Source: Prochlorococcus sp. AG-409-D14 (lineage in GTDB: Bacteria; Cyanobacteriota; Cyanobacteriia; PCC-6307; Cyanobiaceae). From it: a stretch of 64,000 nucleotides of DNA. Made by a program: the position numbers and the translations under genes. Below the pieces are notes generated by a model. It searched no databases. It was not told where the DNA came from and was given only the letters and a program-made list of their open reading frames with translations. Location: positions 1 through 64,000 of the forward strand of contig QCJR01000003.1 of the NCBI GenBank assembly GCA_003215895.1, written 5' to 3'. Every line of letters starts with the position of its first letter. Positions within the stretch are counted from its first letter, which is position 1. Positions 9,160 to 17,941 of this stretch are shown here, piece by piece.

Positions 9160-9612
9160 ATGGGAAAGTGGCTTGATCACACAGTGATAAGTGAAATTCA
9201 TGCTCCAGTTGAACTTGTCTGGAAGTTTTGGAGTGATTTAGATTCGATGCCTTTGTGGATGACTTGGATTGAATCGGTTAAGACAGTCGATGAAAAAACC
9301 TCGACACTTCCTGATTTAACAGAGTGGACACTTGCAGCTAATGGCTTTCGTTTTAAATGGAAAGCTCAAATCACCGAAAGAGTAGAAGCAGAGAAATTGG
9401 AATGGAAGTCAGTTGGTGGTTTACCTACCAAAGGTTCAGTACGCTTTTACAATGAAGAGAGCACTAAAACTGTGGTTAAATTAAAAATATCTTATGAATT
9501 ACCTCAAGTTTTAGCAAATCTAATGAAAGCAAATATTCTTGGAGGAATGGTCACAAAAGAATTACAAAAAAATCTTGATGGTTTTAAAGATCTTGTCGAA
9601 AAATCTGCATAA
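9160..9612 (+). CDS. SRPBCC (polyketide cyclase/START-like) protein
   Basis: A 150-aa soluble protein with the SRPBCC pattern: a first strand of conserved type (VISEIHAPVELVWKFWSDLD), a central KWKAQITERVEAEKLEWKSV and a long C-terminal helix (ILGGMVTKELQKNLDGFKDL). Such folds hold hydrophobic ligands. Tight coupling to crtQ (3 bp between stop and start) suggests a role connected with carotenoids or membranes, but that is inference. It converges on hemD with a 2-bp gap. Confidence 0.8.
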   Translation: MGKWLDHTVISEIHAPVELVWKFWSDLDSMPLWMTWIESVKTVDEKTSTLPDLTEWTLAANGFRFKWKAQITERVEAEKLEWKSVGGLPTKGSVRFYNEESTKTVVKLKISYELPQVLANLMKANILGGMVTKELQKNLDGFKDLVEKSA

Positions 9613-9614
9613 AT

Positions 9615-10400
9615 TTAATTAAATTGTAATTCCAAACATGCTTTTAATAATCCATCTAGATCATGTGGTGAAGCCTCTTTATCAGGTTTTCTAATAAGGT
9701 TTTTACAGCTAATAGTTGTTTGGGGTCCAATCGAAACAAGTTTAATCCTTTCGATTAATGTCAACCAATTTTCACCAAAGTATTTTTTTAATAAGGTGAC
9801 AGTATTTTTTACTGTTTTACCACTAGTAAAAGCAATAATATCTATTTCCCTACTATTCAAAGCCTCTACAGTCTTTTGAGGAATATCTTTAGGACAAGAA
9901 GATTCGTAAGCAGCTACTTCAGTAACCTCTGCTCCTTTTAATTTAAAAGAGTCAGATAATATTGATCTACCTCCAGTTTGTACTCTCGGAATGAATAGTT
10001 TTAAACCTTTGTGATTCTGAGGGAAATATTCAACCAAGCTATCTGCAACAAAACTAGGAGGAACAAAACTAATCTTTGCATCAATATCTGATAAGAAAGA
10101 AGCTGTTTTTCTACCGACAGCAGCAATTTGAATAGTCTTGGAAATTTTCGATAAAGATAATCCTATTTCGTTCAGTCTATCTTCAACATTTCTAACACCA
10201 TTTGCGCTAGAAAAAATGATCCAGTCAAAGGTAGCAATTTCCTTTAAGGCATCATCTAAAGGAGCCCAGTCATCTGGAGGTCCAATCACTAATGAAGGAA
10301 GATCGAATACCTCAGCTCCATTTTCTCGAAAGATCTTACGAGCCTCTGAAGTCTGTTCTTGGGCACGAGTAATAATTATCTTCTTGTCGGTTAAAGCCAT
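9615..10400 (-). CDS. hemD: Uroporphyrinogen-III synthase
   Basis: A 261-aa protein with the two-lobe HemD pattern. ITRAQEQTSEARKIFRENGAEV starts the first lobe, FDWIIFSSANGVRNV follows, and the second half has IPRVQTGGRSIL, VAAYESSCP and DIIAFTSGKTVKN. It closes and inverts ring D of hydroxymethylbilane to give uroporphyrinogen III, the common precursor of chlorophyll, haem and sirohaem. HemD is weakly conserved in sequence, but the TSGKTVKN and YESSCP blocks are convincing. Confidence 0.88.
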   Translation of the reverse strand: MALTDKKIIITRAQEQTSEARKIFRENGAEVFDLPSLVIGPPDDWAPLDDALKEIATFDWIIFSSANGVRNVEDRLNEIGLSLSKISKTIQIAAVGRKTASFLSDIDAKISFVPPSFVADSLVEYFPQNHKGLKLFIPRVQTGGRSILSDSFKLKGAEVTEVAAYESSCPKDIPQKTVEALNSREIDIIAFTSGKTVKNTVTLLKKYFGENWLTLIERIKLVSIGPQTTISCKNLIRKPDKEASPHDLDGLLKACLELQFN

Positions 10401-10500
10401 TTCTATATGCTTCTTTCTAGGAAGTCTAAAGAATTACTATAAAATTATTTAAACAATGATAAGGTTTTTCTTGAGTACTAGATTCTCTATTAAACAATTT

Positions 10501-12135
10501 TCAATCAGTAAATTCTTTACTTGATTTTTCATCAACTTCCTTTTGAACTATTTTTGATGGCAAAATACGACTTAAAATTTGAGTTTGTGCTTCCTCTATT
10601 TGACTAGGACTATAAGCTAAAGGGATAGTTTCATGAATAGTTTTCTTTATTTTGTCATATAAATATGGACATCCATATATTATAATTCCTGATAATCTTT
10701 CCTCAATTTCTAAATTTTTTATAGCGTCTATCCAATGATCATTATGATATTCTGATCCTATAAATGGTTTACCTCTTACAAAAAGCTGAACAAGAATTTT
10801 ACCATTACCAATTCGCGCCAATTCTAAAAACCTTTTATTACTATTTTGCCATGGGCTGATGCCTAGTGGATGTATAATTAAATTTCTAAAGCCTACTGCC
10901 TTAGGTAAATTTAATGCAGGGAAAAATTTATTAGAAACTTGATCAAAATTATCAATCTGTATGAGATTAATATCATTAACCTTTGCCTTTGTAGTAATTT
11001 CTCCTCTGACACAAATTGAATTTTTTATTATTGAATTACTAAATCTATAAGCATCAACTAAAAATTTATTCTTAACATCTTCATGTCTCAATTTTTCTTC
11101 TAAATCATTTTCATTACTAATTAAATCAAGTTGTTTTTTTCTTCTTTCTCTAGACATACGCAACCTTTCTAAAGAAATTTTTCCTGAATAAAAAGCATCA
11201 GTAAGAGAATCAATTGCCTCATTAATATTTTTTGGCATCATAATCAAATCAATTCCTGCATCAAATGCCATTACTGCAGCTTTACCACTACTATATTTAT
11301 TAGATATTGCATTCATAACTAAAGCATCGCTGACGATTAAACCATCGTATTTGAACTTAATACGTAATAATTCAGTAACCAGTATTTTTGAAAGTGTTGC
11401 CGGATAAATAGGATCAATCTTTGGAAAAAGTAAATGCCCAATCATGACACTATTGACTCCTTGATTGATTAAAGATTCAAATGGAATCAATTCAAATTTC
11501 TCTAATTCAGATAAGTCATTATGTATTTCTGGCAAATACAAGTGAGAGTCAACTTCGGAATTTCCATGCCCAGGAAAATGTTTCGCACAAGTCAGTATTT
11601 TTGATCTAGAAACACCTCGTTGAAAAGCACAAGTTAAACTTTTTACTGTTTCAGCCTCTTCTCCCCAAGCTCTTAGATTTATAACCGGGTTATTTGAATT
11701 GTTATTGATATCACAGACTGGTGCTAATAGCCAATTTAAACCAATATTTTTTGCTTCTTTAGCTGTAAAATACCCTATTCTCTCAGCAATAGATATTCCT
11801 AAATGATGATCTTTTTTATAAATCTGAGCGATACCCATTGGAGGAATGAACTTTGTTCCTCCATGAAATCTTTGACCAACACCTTCCTCAATGTCAGCAC
11901 ACAAGAGAAGGCGTTTACCAGACCATTTTTTTAAGATATTGCAACGAATTTCTAATTCTTTTACTGTTCCTCCTAGAAAAATAACTCCTCCCACACCTTC
12001 TTCTAAAAGTCTCTTTAGACTTGTATTAGATTCCTCTAAGTTAGGATATAAACGTTGTGAATCAAGATTATATCCACTTGCTCGAACTATAAATAATTCA
12101 GCAACTTGCCTTCTAAGATCAGATCTATTCATCAA
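10501..12135 (-). CDS. nagZ: Beta-N-acetylglucosaminidase, GH3 (NagZ-like)
   Basis: A 544-aa GH3 enzyme. The NagZ signature loop KHFPGHG is at residues 185-191 and supplies the catalytic His; the nucleophile is D270 in GLIVSDALVM. It should release GlcNAc from anhydromuropeptides in peptidoglycan recycling, feeding AnmK (34.9 kb). Classical NagZ has about 340 residues; here about 200 C-terminal residues form an additional GH3_C-like domain, as in Gram-positive and cyanobacterial forms. No signal peptide is evident. It precedes nothing closely downstream; rbfA lies 14 bp upstream on the same strand. Confidence 0.88.
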   Translation of the reverse strand: MMNRSDLRRQVAELFIVRASGYNLDSQRLYPNLEESNTSLKRLLEEGVGGVIFLGGTVKELEIRCNILKKWSGKRLLLCADIEEGVGQRFHGGTKFIPPMGIAQIYKKDHHLGISIAERIGYFTAKEAKNIGLNWLLAPVCDINNNSNNPVINLRAWGEEAETVKSLTCAFQRGVSRSKILTCAKHFPGHGNSEVDSHLYLPEIHNDLSELEKFELIPFESLINQGVNSVMIGHLLFPKIDPIYPATLSKILVTELLRIKFKYDGLIVSDALVMNAISNKYSSGKAAVMAFDAGIDLIMMPKNINEAIDSLTDAFYSGKISLERLRMSRERRKKQLDLISNENDLEEKLRHEDVKNKFLVDAYRFSNSIIKNSICVRGEITTKAKVNDINLIQIDNFDQVSNKFFPALNLPKAVGFRNLIIHPLGISPWQNSNKRFLELARIGNGKILVQLFVRGKPFIGSEYHNDHWIDAIKNLEIEERLSGIIIYGCPYLYDKIKKTIHETIPLAYSPSQIEEAQTQILSRILPSKIVQKEVDEKSSKEFTD

Positions 12136-12149
12136 AAATTTTGATTAAT

Positions 12150-12533
12150 CTATGAGTCTTTACTTTTGTCTTTTCTTTTTCGTTCAAGCTCCAATGAATT
12201 GAGAAGATCTAAAACTGCTGGACCTTTTGTCATTCCTTTATCAATTTTAAAAACAAGCTCAGGAGATCTTCTCATTTGAAGCCTTCGAGCAAGCTCAGCA
12301 CGAACAAATCCCTTCGCTTCTTCTAAACCACATAGTACTTCAGCTTTTTTTTTGTCTTCACCAAAAAGACTTATAAAAATTTTGGCATGCTGCAAGTCAC
12401 CTGAGACTTCAACAGATGTAATCGAAATCATAGCTTGATGAATTCTTTCATCTCTAACACCATTGACTAAAAGTTCACTAACTTCTCTTTTTAGTAAAGC
12501 TGCTAATTTTTCTACCCTTCTTGAATTAGCCAT
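12150..12533 (-). CDS. rbfA: Ribosome-binding factor A
   Basis: The 127-aa protein matches RbfA along its length: an N-terminal [20 protein letters not shown], then [20 protein letters not shown], and [15 protein letters not shown] near the C-terminus. It is a KH-fold factor for late 30S maturation and 16S rRNA 5'-end processing. It is sandwiched between a Ycf33-like gene (2-bp gap) and nagZ (14-bp gap), all minus strand, which suggests one transcript. Confidence 0.93.
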   Translation of the reverse strand: MANSRRVEKLAALLKREVSELLVNGVRDERIHQAMISITSVEVSGDLQHAKIFISLFGEDKKKAEVLCGLEEAKGFVRAELARRLQMRRSPELVFKIDKGMTKGPAVLDLLNSLELERKRKDKSKDS

Positions 12534-12535
12534 AA

Positions 12536-12742
12536 CTAAGTAATTGGTACGGGGAAAGCCATAGCCTTTAATAAGAAAATTATTGTCAGAAGTCCACTTA
12601 ACAACGCCCCAACGAGAGCAATCGCTGTGATCGGATTACTACCTCTTTTAATTAATGGAGAAAGTGCAGAAGTGAAAACCCCCAAAACTATGGTGATGAG
12701 ATATTTGGGATATCTAGAAACATTAGAAAAAAACTCACCCAT
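12536..12742 (-). CDS. Ycf33/DUF751-family membrane protein
   Basis: A 68-aa protein with two predicted membrane segments (about residues 13-32 and 40-62), joined by IKRGSNPIT. The pattern [17 protein letters not shown] fits DUF751/Ycf33, found in cyanobacteria and some plastids, of unknown function. It starts the minus-strand rbfA-nagZ run. Confidence 0.75.
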   Translation of the reverse strand: MGEFFSNVSRYPKYLITIVLGVFTSALSPLIKRGSNPITAIALVGALLSGLLTIIFLLKAMAFPVPIT

Positions 12743-12802
12743 TTTTCACCACCAAAAGACTGAATTAATAGCTACTCTGCTAACCATTTGAAAGAACATA
12801 AA

Positions 12803-13519
12803 ATGTTGGAGCTTCATCAATTTAGGCACTCACCTTATTGTTTAAAAGTAAGAATGGCTTTGGCTGCAAAAAAGCTTGAATATCGAACCGTTGAGATAAC
12901 ACCAGCCATAGGGCAAATAGATATCTTTCAAAAAACAGGGCAAAGAAAATTACCCGTGCTTTTTGATAAGGAAACAACAATCCATGACTCAAGTTCAATA
13001 ATACGACACTTAGAGAAAATTGAAATAGAACCAAAATTAATTCCAGAGGATGTAAAGGAAGCTTCTCAGGCCCAAATCATTGAGAATTGGGCAGATACAA
13101 CTTTGGCAAAATCAATAAAAATTGTCTTTTTAGAAGAACTGACGAAGAATCCAAAATTGATTTCCTCTTTATTTGTCAACGAAATTTCGGATTCCATGAA
13201 AAAACTTCTTTTTAATCTTCCTACAAAGATTACTAGTCAGATATCTGGATTAATAAACCAGAAAGAGAAGGAATCTCTAAAATCAAATCTAAAGTATCTA
13301 TCAAATTTAATTGATCAAGAAAACTTTCTTATTGGAGAAAAGCTTTCTATTGCTGATATTGCTGTAGCATCACACTTATCTCTACTCAAATTTCCAAACT
13401 CATCTGGAGAAAATCTTACAGGCAAAGGTTGTTCTTTATACATAAACGATCCAAGTCTTCAAAATATTTTTAACTGGAGAGACTTAATTGAAGATCAATT
13501 AGAAATAACTAATCATTAG
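12803..13519 (+). CDS. Glutathione S-transferase family protein
   Basis: About 238 aa from ATG 12803 (an in-frame TTG at 12788 would add five residues and is less likely). The N-terminal thioredoxin-like domain starts LELHQFRHSPYCLKVRMAL and has the cis-proline region RKLPVLFDKETTIHDSSSI. The helical C-terminal domain includes FLIGEKLSIADIAVASHL, the conserved GST N-cap box. It probably conjugates or reduces with glutathione; the substrate is unknown. Its 3' end overlaps the convergent gene by 11 bp. Confidence 0.85.
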   Translation: MLELHQFRHSPYCLKVRMALAAKKLEYRTVEITPAIGQIDIFQKTGQRKLPVLFDKETTIHDSSSIIRHLEKIEIEPKLIPEDVKEASQAQIIENWADTTLAKSIKIVFLEELTKNPKLISSLFVNEISDSMKKLLFNLPTKITSQISGLINQKEKESLKSNLKYLSNLIDQENFLIGEKLSIADIAVASHLSLLKFPNSSGENLTGKGCSLYINDPSLQNIFNWRDLIEDQLEITNH

Positions 13520-14237
13520 TCTTTCTAAGTATTAATCTAGATTTCTCTGTTTTTATCGGCAAGGAAATCAAATTTTGGCCAGGTTGATTGTAAATTGCTT
13601 GAAACTGTTCTCCGCAAATATTAAAGTCACTCAGATTTATTTCATTATTTTGATTAGATCCACATTTTTTAAACTCAGTTAATGTTTCGACCTGGCTAAC
13701 CCGGCTAAATTCTGGAGTATGCAAAATTTGTAAAATTAATTCATCAGTAACAAAAATATTATTATCTATTTTTTCTTGGAGTCTTCCTATGATCTTTGTC
13801 TCTAAATACCTATCTTCAGTTAATTTAGCAACCTGACGATTAGGAGATTGAGGATCATTCTTTACTGATAAAAAACCACCAGTCTTTGTACTCAAAGCAT
13901 ATGACTTAGTATTGTATTCACGGTCAGCAATTAAATCACCAGAAGTATTGTGAATAAATTTAGCTGAATGAATAATAGATTCTTGATTCTGATCACTTTC
14001 TACCTCGCTTGTGACATCCCATACTCCTTCAAACCAATCAGGGTAAATTAAATCATCTTTCAATCCTGGGCGTCTCATAGAAGAAGGAAGGCGCCAATCA
14101 GGCCAGATTAATTTGCGTTCAGAAAGCTTAGATGATTGAAAATTATTTATTTCAAAAATACTTTCAGCTAGTGCATGACGTGTATAAGTAAAAATAATTA
14201 AAATAGAAATCAAAAAAAAGAAAAATTTCTGTCTCAT
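13509..14237 (-). CDS. Exported DUF6816-like conserved protein
   Basis: The 242-aa product begins with a clear Sec signal peptide, MRQKFFFFLISILIIFTYT, with likely cleavage after HALA around residue 24. The mature part has WPDWFEGVWDVTSEVESD, repeated beta-strand-like segments and a C-terminal CGSNQN region. I recall this pattern from cyanobacterial and plastid lumenal proteins grouped as DUF6816; that assignment is from memory. It should act in the periplasm or thylakoid lumen. Its ATG is head-to-head with the CRR7-like gene, the two starts sharing CATG at 14235-14238. Confidence 0.65.
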   Translation of the reverse strand: MRQKFFFFLISILIIFTYTRHALAESIFEINNFQSSKLSERKLIWPDWRLPSSMRRPGLKDDLIYPDWFEGVWDVTSEVESDQNQESIIHSAKFIHNTSGDLIADREYNTKSYALSTKTGGFLSVKNDPQSPNRQVAKLTEDRYLETKIIGRLQEKIDNNIFVTDELILQILHTPEFSRVSQVETLTEFKKCGSNQNNEINLSDFNICGEQFQAIYNQPGQNLISLPIKTEKSRLILRKTND

Positions 14238-14499
14238 GTCTGATCCGCTAATTAGAGAAATGGATAATTATGTTGTTTTGGTTCCTGGCGAAAGTGAACA
14301 ATTCCTGGATAAAGAACAAACTCTTTTATGGCTTCAATCTTGGTTAAAGAAATTCGATTCATTACCATTAGATCTTGAATCTAAGTCTTCAATAGCAGAA
14401 GCTGCACAACATTTGCTTGATACAGCCTGCGACCTAGAAATTAAAACAGGTTTTACAATTCAGTGGTATGCCATTAGGCTTGAGTCTGCGGGTCAATAA
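14236..14499 (+). CDS. CRR7-like protein (NDH-1 assembly)
   Basis: An 87-aa protein with NYVVLVPGESEQFLDKEQTL and LLWLQSWLKKF, which fits the chlororespiratory reduction 7 family known from plastid NDH assembly. ndhO elsewhere in the window is consistent with a working NDH-1. Two starts are possible: ATG 14236, which overlaps the divergent gene's start codon, or ATG 14260 (MDNYVVLVPG), which leaves room for a promoter. The 3' end overlaps aroK by 26 bp, the largest convergent overlap here. Confidence 0.7.
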   Translation: MSDPLIREMDNYVVLVPGESEQFLDKEQTLLWLQSWLKKFDSLPLDLESKSSIAEAAQHLLDTACDLEIKTGFTIQWYAIRLESAGQ

Positions 14500-15049
14500 G
14501 GATACTTGGCAAATGTTCAGCAATCAAAGTTGCGACCTCATGTGGAGATTGATCTTCAACTTCTATTCGCAAATCTGCCTCTAAATATATTGGTTTTCTA
14601 CTTTCATAAATCTGACTAAAATTCTCAGCTAAATCATCCCCTATTAGTAAAGGGCGTTTCTTTTTATCACTTTCTAAACGTTTTATTGAACGTTTTAAAT
14701 CAAGATCTAACCAAATAACTATTCCTTGATGAAGAATTCCCCAGTTTTCAGGCAAGGTAACTAAACCACCTCCAGTAGCAATTACAAGAGAATGATGTTG
14801 ACTAATTTCTTTTAAAACTTTTTTTTCAACATCCCTAAAGACTTTTTCTCCATCTTTTTCAAAAATAGTTGAAATAGATTGCTTAGAAGCTTTTTCAATA
14901 ACATCATCAGTATCAACAAAAGCATAATTGATCATTTTTGCTAGAAAAGGTCCCGCTTGACTTTTTCCAGAACCCATCATTCCTATCAAAAATATATTTC
15001 GACCACCTAACTTTTCTTTAAGAGTTTCAGGGTTTGATTGGACGGTCAT
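14474..15049 (-). CDS. aroK: Shikimate kinase
   Basis: A 191-aa P-loop kinase. Walker A is GMMGSGKSQAG (about residues 23-33), the shikimate-binding aspartate lies in FVDTDDVIE, the glycine loop is VIATGGGLVTLP, and the lid carries KKRPLL. It phosphorylates shikimate at the 3-OH, in the route to chorismate and aromatic amino acids. It is divergent from the tandem PTPS gene with a 52-bp gap. Confidence 0.93.
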   Translation of the reverse strand: MTVQSNPETLKEKLGGRNIFLIGMMGSGKSQAGPFLAKMINYAFVDTDDVIEKASKQSISTIFEKDGEKVFRDVEKKVLKEISQHHSLVIATGGGLVTLPENWGILHQGIVIWLDLDLKRSIKRLESDKKKRPLLIGDDLAENFSQIYESRKPIYLEADLRIEVEDQSPHEVATLIAEHLPSILIDPQTQA

Positions 15050-15101
15050 AAAGACAGAAGTAACTAAAAGTTATTAAGATGAGTATTGATGTGAAAAATT
15101 T

Positions 15102-16028
15102 ATGGAAGCGATCACATCTAATTTTCCTCACGGAGAGGGTAGAAGCTGCGTAATCACAAGGCGAGCTTGCTTTAGCGCAAGCCACCTTTATAGGCTTCCT
15201 GAATTATCTGATGATGATAATTCAGCTTTGTTTGGCCCATGCTCAATAGCTCCTGGCCACGGACATAATTACGAGTTAATCGTAACCATGGAAGGAAACC
15301 TTAATAAATATGGCATGGTCTTAAACCTTTCAGATGTAAAACATGCCATAAAAAATGAAGTAACAAGCCAACTTGACTTTCGTTTTTTAAATGAAACATG
15401 GCCAGAATTTGACCTTTCCAAACCCGAAGGTTGCCTTCCCACAACTGAAAGTTTAGTCCGTATTATATGGGAGCGCCTTAAATCTCACTTACCACTAAAA
15501 TCTCTTCGTCTTTACGAAAACCCAAAACTCTGGGCTGACTATCAAGGAAATGCTATGGATGCTTATTTAACAGTTCAAACACACTTTTCAGCTGCTCATC
15601 GATTAGCGAGAGAAGACCTACCTCAAACCGAAAACGAAAAAATATTCGGAAAATGTGCTCGGCCTAATGGGCATGGTCACAATTACTTAGTAGATATAAC
15701 TGTCAAAGGAAAGATTAATCCTAGGACCGGAATGATATGTGATTTATCAGCATTAAATAGTTTAATAAATGATTTAGTTGTAGAGCCTTTTGATCATACC
15801 TTTTTAAATAAAGATATTCCTTATTTTGCAAATTGTGTACCTACAGCTGAAAATATCGCATTACACATTTCAGATAAATTAACTAATCCAATTAATGCGA
15901 TTGGGGCTAATTTATATAAGATAAAACTACAAGAAAGTCCTAATAATGCGGCTGAAGTTTATGCAAACGTACCTGAATCAAAGATCGATACCAAGGACTC
16001 AAAGAATCAGGTTGGTTTGCTGAGATAA
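15102..16028 (+). CDS. Tandem-domain 6-pyruvoyl-tetrahydropterin synthase
   Basis: This 308-aa protein holds two complete PTPS domains, about residues 15-148 and 152-288. Each has the three zinc histidines (H28/H53/H55 and H166/H191/H193), the catalytic cysteine at C-x5-HGH spacing (C47 and C185) and a pterin-anchoring glutamate (E139 in LYENP, E278 in LQESP). Domain 2 resembles animal PTPS closely (FGKCARPNGHGHNY, PFDHTFLN). In domain 1 the triad histidine is replaced: LDFRFLN has D92 followed by F93. PTPS turns dihydroneopterin triphosphate into 6-pyruvoyl-tetrahydropterin. The gene abuts a RibD-C-type reductase with no gap. Confidence 0.88.
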   Translation: MEAITSNFPHGEGRSCVITRRACFSASHLYRLPELSDDDNSALFGPCSIAPGHGHNYELIVTMEGNLNKYGMVLNLSDVKHAIKNEVTSQLDFRFLNETWPEFDLSKPEGCLPTTESLVRIIWERLKSHLPLKSLRLYENPKLWADYQGNAMDAYLTVQTHFSAAHRLAREDLPQTENEKIFGKCARPNGHGHNYLVDITVKGKINPRTGMICDLSALNSLINDLVVEPFDHTFLNKDIPYFANCVPTAENIALHISDKLTNPINAIGANLYKIKLQESPNNAAEVYANVPESKIDTKDSKNQVGLLR

Positions 16029-16706
16029 TTGAAACAAAAATGGGTTAAATTAGTTTTAGCTTCTAGTATTGATGGACGTATCGCATATCCAGAAGGAGGG
16101 AAAACACAATTAGGTCAGTTTGGTGATCGTATGGTTCTAGAAGAATCACTTGCTTGGTCAGATGGGATTTTAATGGGAGGGCAAACGCTTAGAGACCATC
16201 AATCAATTTGTGTCATTAAAAATAAAAGCTTATTGAATAAAAGAACATCAGCAGGCAAGAACGAACAGCCAATTGCTCTTATAGCGAGCAATCAAATAGA
16301 TTTTCCAGAAAATTGGCTTTTTTTTAAACAACCTCTTCAAAAATGGTTACTCCAAGCTCAAAATAAGAAAAATGAAATTATGCTTCCTAGTGGATTCGAT
16401 AAAAAAATAAATTTAAAAACCAGTTGGCGTGCTTCTCTTGATGATTTATATCAGAAAGGAATTGCGAAAATTGTATTACTAGGAGGCGCAAATCTTATTT
16501 CAGCTTTTCTTTTAGAGGATCTAATAGATGAATTACAAATCACCATTACACCTCTACTTATAGGAGGAGATTACTGTTGGGTTTCATCTAAATTAAGAAA
16601 CTTAAAGACAATCATGAATAAAAAAAATAACTGGATCCTAAAAGAAATTAAAAATCTTGGTAATAATGAATTAGTTATCAGATATTTTAGAAATAATTTA
16701 TCCTGA
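16029..16706 (+). CDS. RibD C-terminal-type (DHFR-fold) reductase
   Basis: A 225-aa protein with the RibD-C/DHFR-like signature: KLVLASSIDGRIAYPEGGKT at the N-terminus, GGQTLRDH centrally and the NADPH loop IVLLGGANLISAFL. Family members reduce the riboflavin precursor 5-amino-6-ribosylaminouracil phosphate. There is no deaminase domain, unlike bifunctional RibD. TTG at 16029 directly follows the PTPS stop TAA (16026-16028), indicating translational coupling. Given that neighbour, a pterin substrate is an alternative to riboflavin synthesis. Confidence 0.75.
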   Translation: MKQKWVKLVLASSIDGRIAYPEGGKTQLGQFGDRMVLEESLAWSDGILMGGQTLRDHQSICVIKNKSLLNKRTSAGKNEQPIALIASNQIDFPENWLFFKQPLQKWLLQAQNKKNEIMLPSGFDKKINLKTSWRASLDDLYQKGIAKIVLLGGANLISAFLLEDLIDELQITITPLLIGGDYCWVSSKLRNLKTIMNKKNNWILKEIKNLGNNELVIRYFRNNLS

Positions 16707-16728
16707 ATATAAATTTAGTATAAAAGAA

Positions 16729-17910
16729 ATGTATAATATCAAAATCAAATGGCATGCAACAATCAAAGAAATTCCTAAGATTATTTGGAATAATTTCTTA
16801 CAAGAAAATTCAACTCCTTTTTATAAATGGGATTGGTTAAATGCATTAGAAAGATCAAAAAGTGTTAGCACAGAATATGGATGGCAACCATTATTTCTCT
16901 CTGCGTGGAGTGAAAATGATTTAATTGCGTGTGCACCTCTCTATCTTAAATCTCATAGTTATGGAGAATTTATTTTTGATAATGCCTTTGTTCAACTAGC
17001 ACAAGATATGGGACTTCAATATTATCCAAAACTAATCGGAATGAGTCCATTAAGTCCTATAGAAGGTTATCGCTTTCTTTTTGCAGAAGGAGTTAATGAC
17101 ATAGAGCTCACACAAATATTAATCTCTGAAATTGATAATTTTGCCAAACAAAATGGAATTCTAAGTTGTAATTTTTTATATGTAGATCCCCAATGGATGA
17201 AAGTAGCTGAATCTCTAAATTGCGCTAAGTGGGTCAATCAACAAAGTTTGTTGAAATTAAATGAAGAAAAGAGTTTTTCTGATTTTTTAAAAAAATTTAA
17301 TTCCAATCAACGTAGAAATATTAAAAGAGAAAGAGAAAGCATAAAAAAATGTGGGATAAAAGTTGAACCGCTTAGTGGATCTCAAATAAATGTAATGAAT
17401 TTAAAAAAAATGCATTATTTTTATAAGCTTCATTGTTCAAGATGGGGAGTATGGGGAAGTAAATACCTCACTGAATCATTTTTCACTGAACTTACATCCA
17501 CAGAACTCAAAGAAAATATTGTTTTATTTGATGCAAAAGAAGACGGCATTGATAAAACAATTGGAATGTCATTATGTGTGAAAAACGAAAATATGCTTTG
17601 GGGAAGATATTGGGGTGCAGAAAAAAATATAGATAATTTACATTTTGAAGCTTGTTATTACTCCCCGATTGAATGGGCAATAGCAAGTAAAATAAAATAT
17701 TTTGATCCTGGAGCGGGCGGCAGTCACAAAAAACGAAGAGGTTTTATTGCTAAACCCAATGCAAGTCTTCATAGATGGTACAACTTAACTATGGACTCAT
17801 TAATAAGAGAATGGCTACCAAAAGCAAATAAGTTAATGCTTGATCAAATAAACGCTACAAATAATGAAGTACCTTTTAAGTTTGAAGAGCCAAAACTATC
17901 AAATACATAG
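16729..17910 (+). CDS. FemAB/GNAT-like acyltransferase (DUF482)
   Basis: The 393-aa protein fits the DUF482 peptidogalycan family, a FemAB-like double-GNAT fold. Characteristic blocks are PFYKWDWLNALERSKSVS near the N-terminus, KFNSNQRRNIKRERESI, GRYWGAEKNIDNLHFEACYY and FDPGAGGSHKKRRGF near the C-terminus. Members are thought to transfer amino acids or acyl groups in the cell envelope or in natural products, but the substrate is not established. It starts 22 bp after the reductase gene, probably in the same transcript. Confidence 0.8.
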   Translation: MYNIKIKWHATIKEIPKIIWNNFLQENSTPFYKWDWLNALERSKSVSTEYGWQPLFLSAWSENDLIACAPLYLKSHSYGEFIFDNAFVQLAQDMGLQYYPKLIGMSPLSPIEGYRFLFAEGVNDIELTQILISEIDNFAKQNGILSCNFLYVDPQWMKVAESLNCAKWVNQQSLLKLNEEKSFSDFLKKFNSNQRRNIKRERESIKKCGIKVEPLSGSQINVMNLKKMHYFYKLHCSRWGVWGSKYLTESFFTELTSTELKENIVLFDAKEDGIDKTIGMSLCVKNENMLWGRYWGAEKNIDNLHFEACYYSPIEWAIASKIKYFDPGAGGSHKKRRGFIAKPNASLHRWYNLTMDSLIREWLPKANKLMLDQINATNNEVPFKFEEPKLSNT

Positions 17911-17941
17911 TAACTTCAGACAAATTAAAGACTTAATCTCA

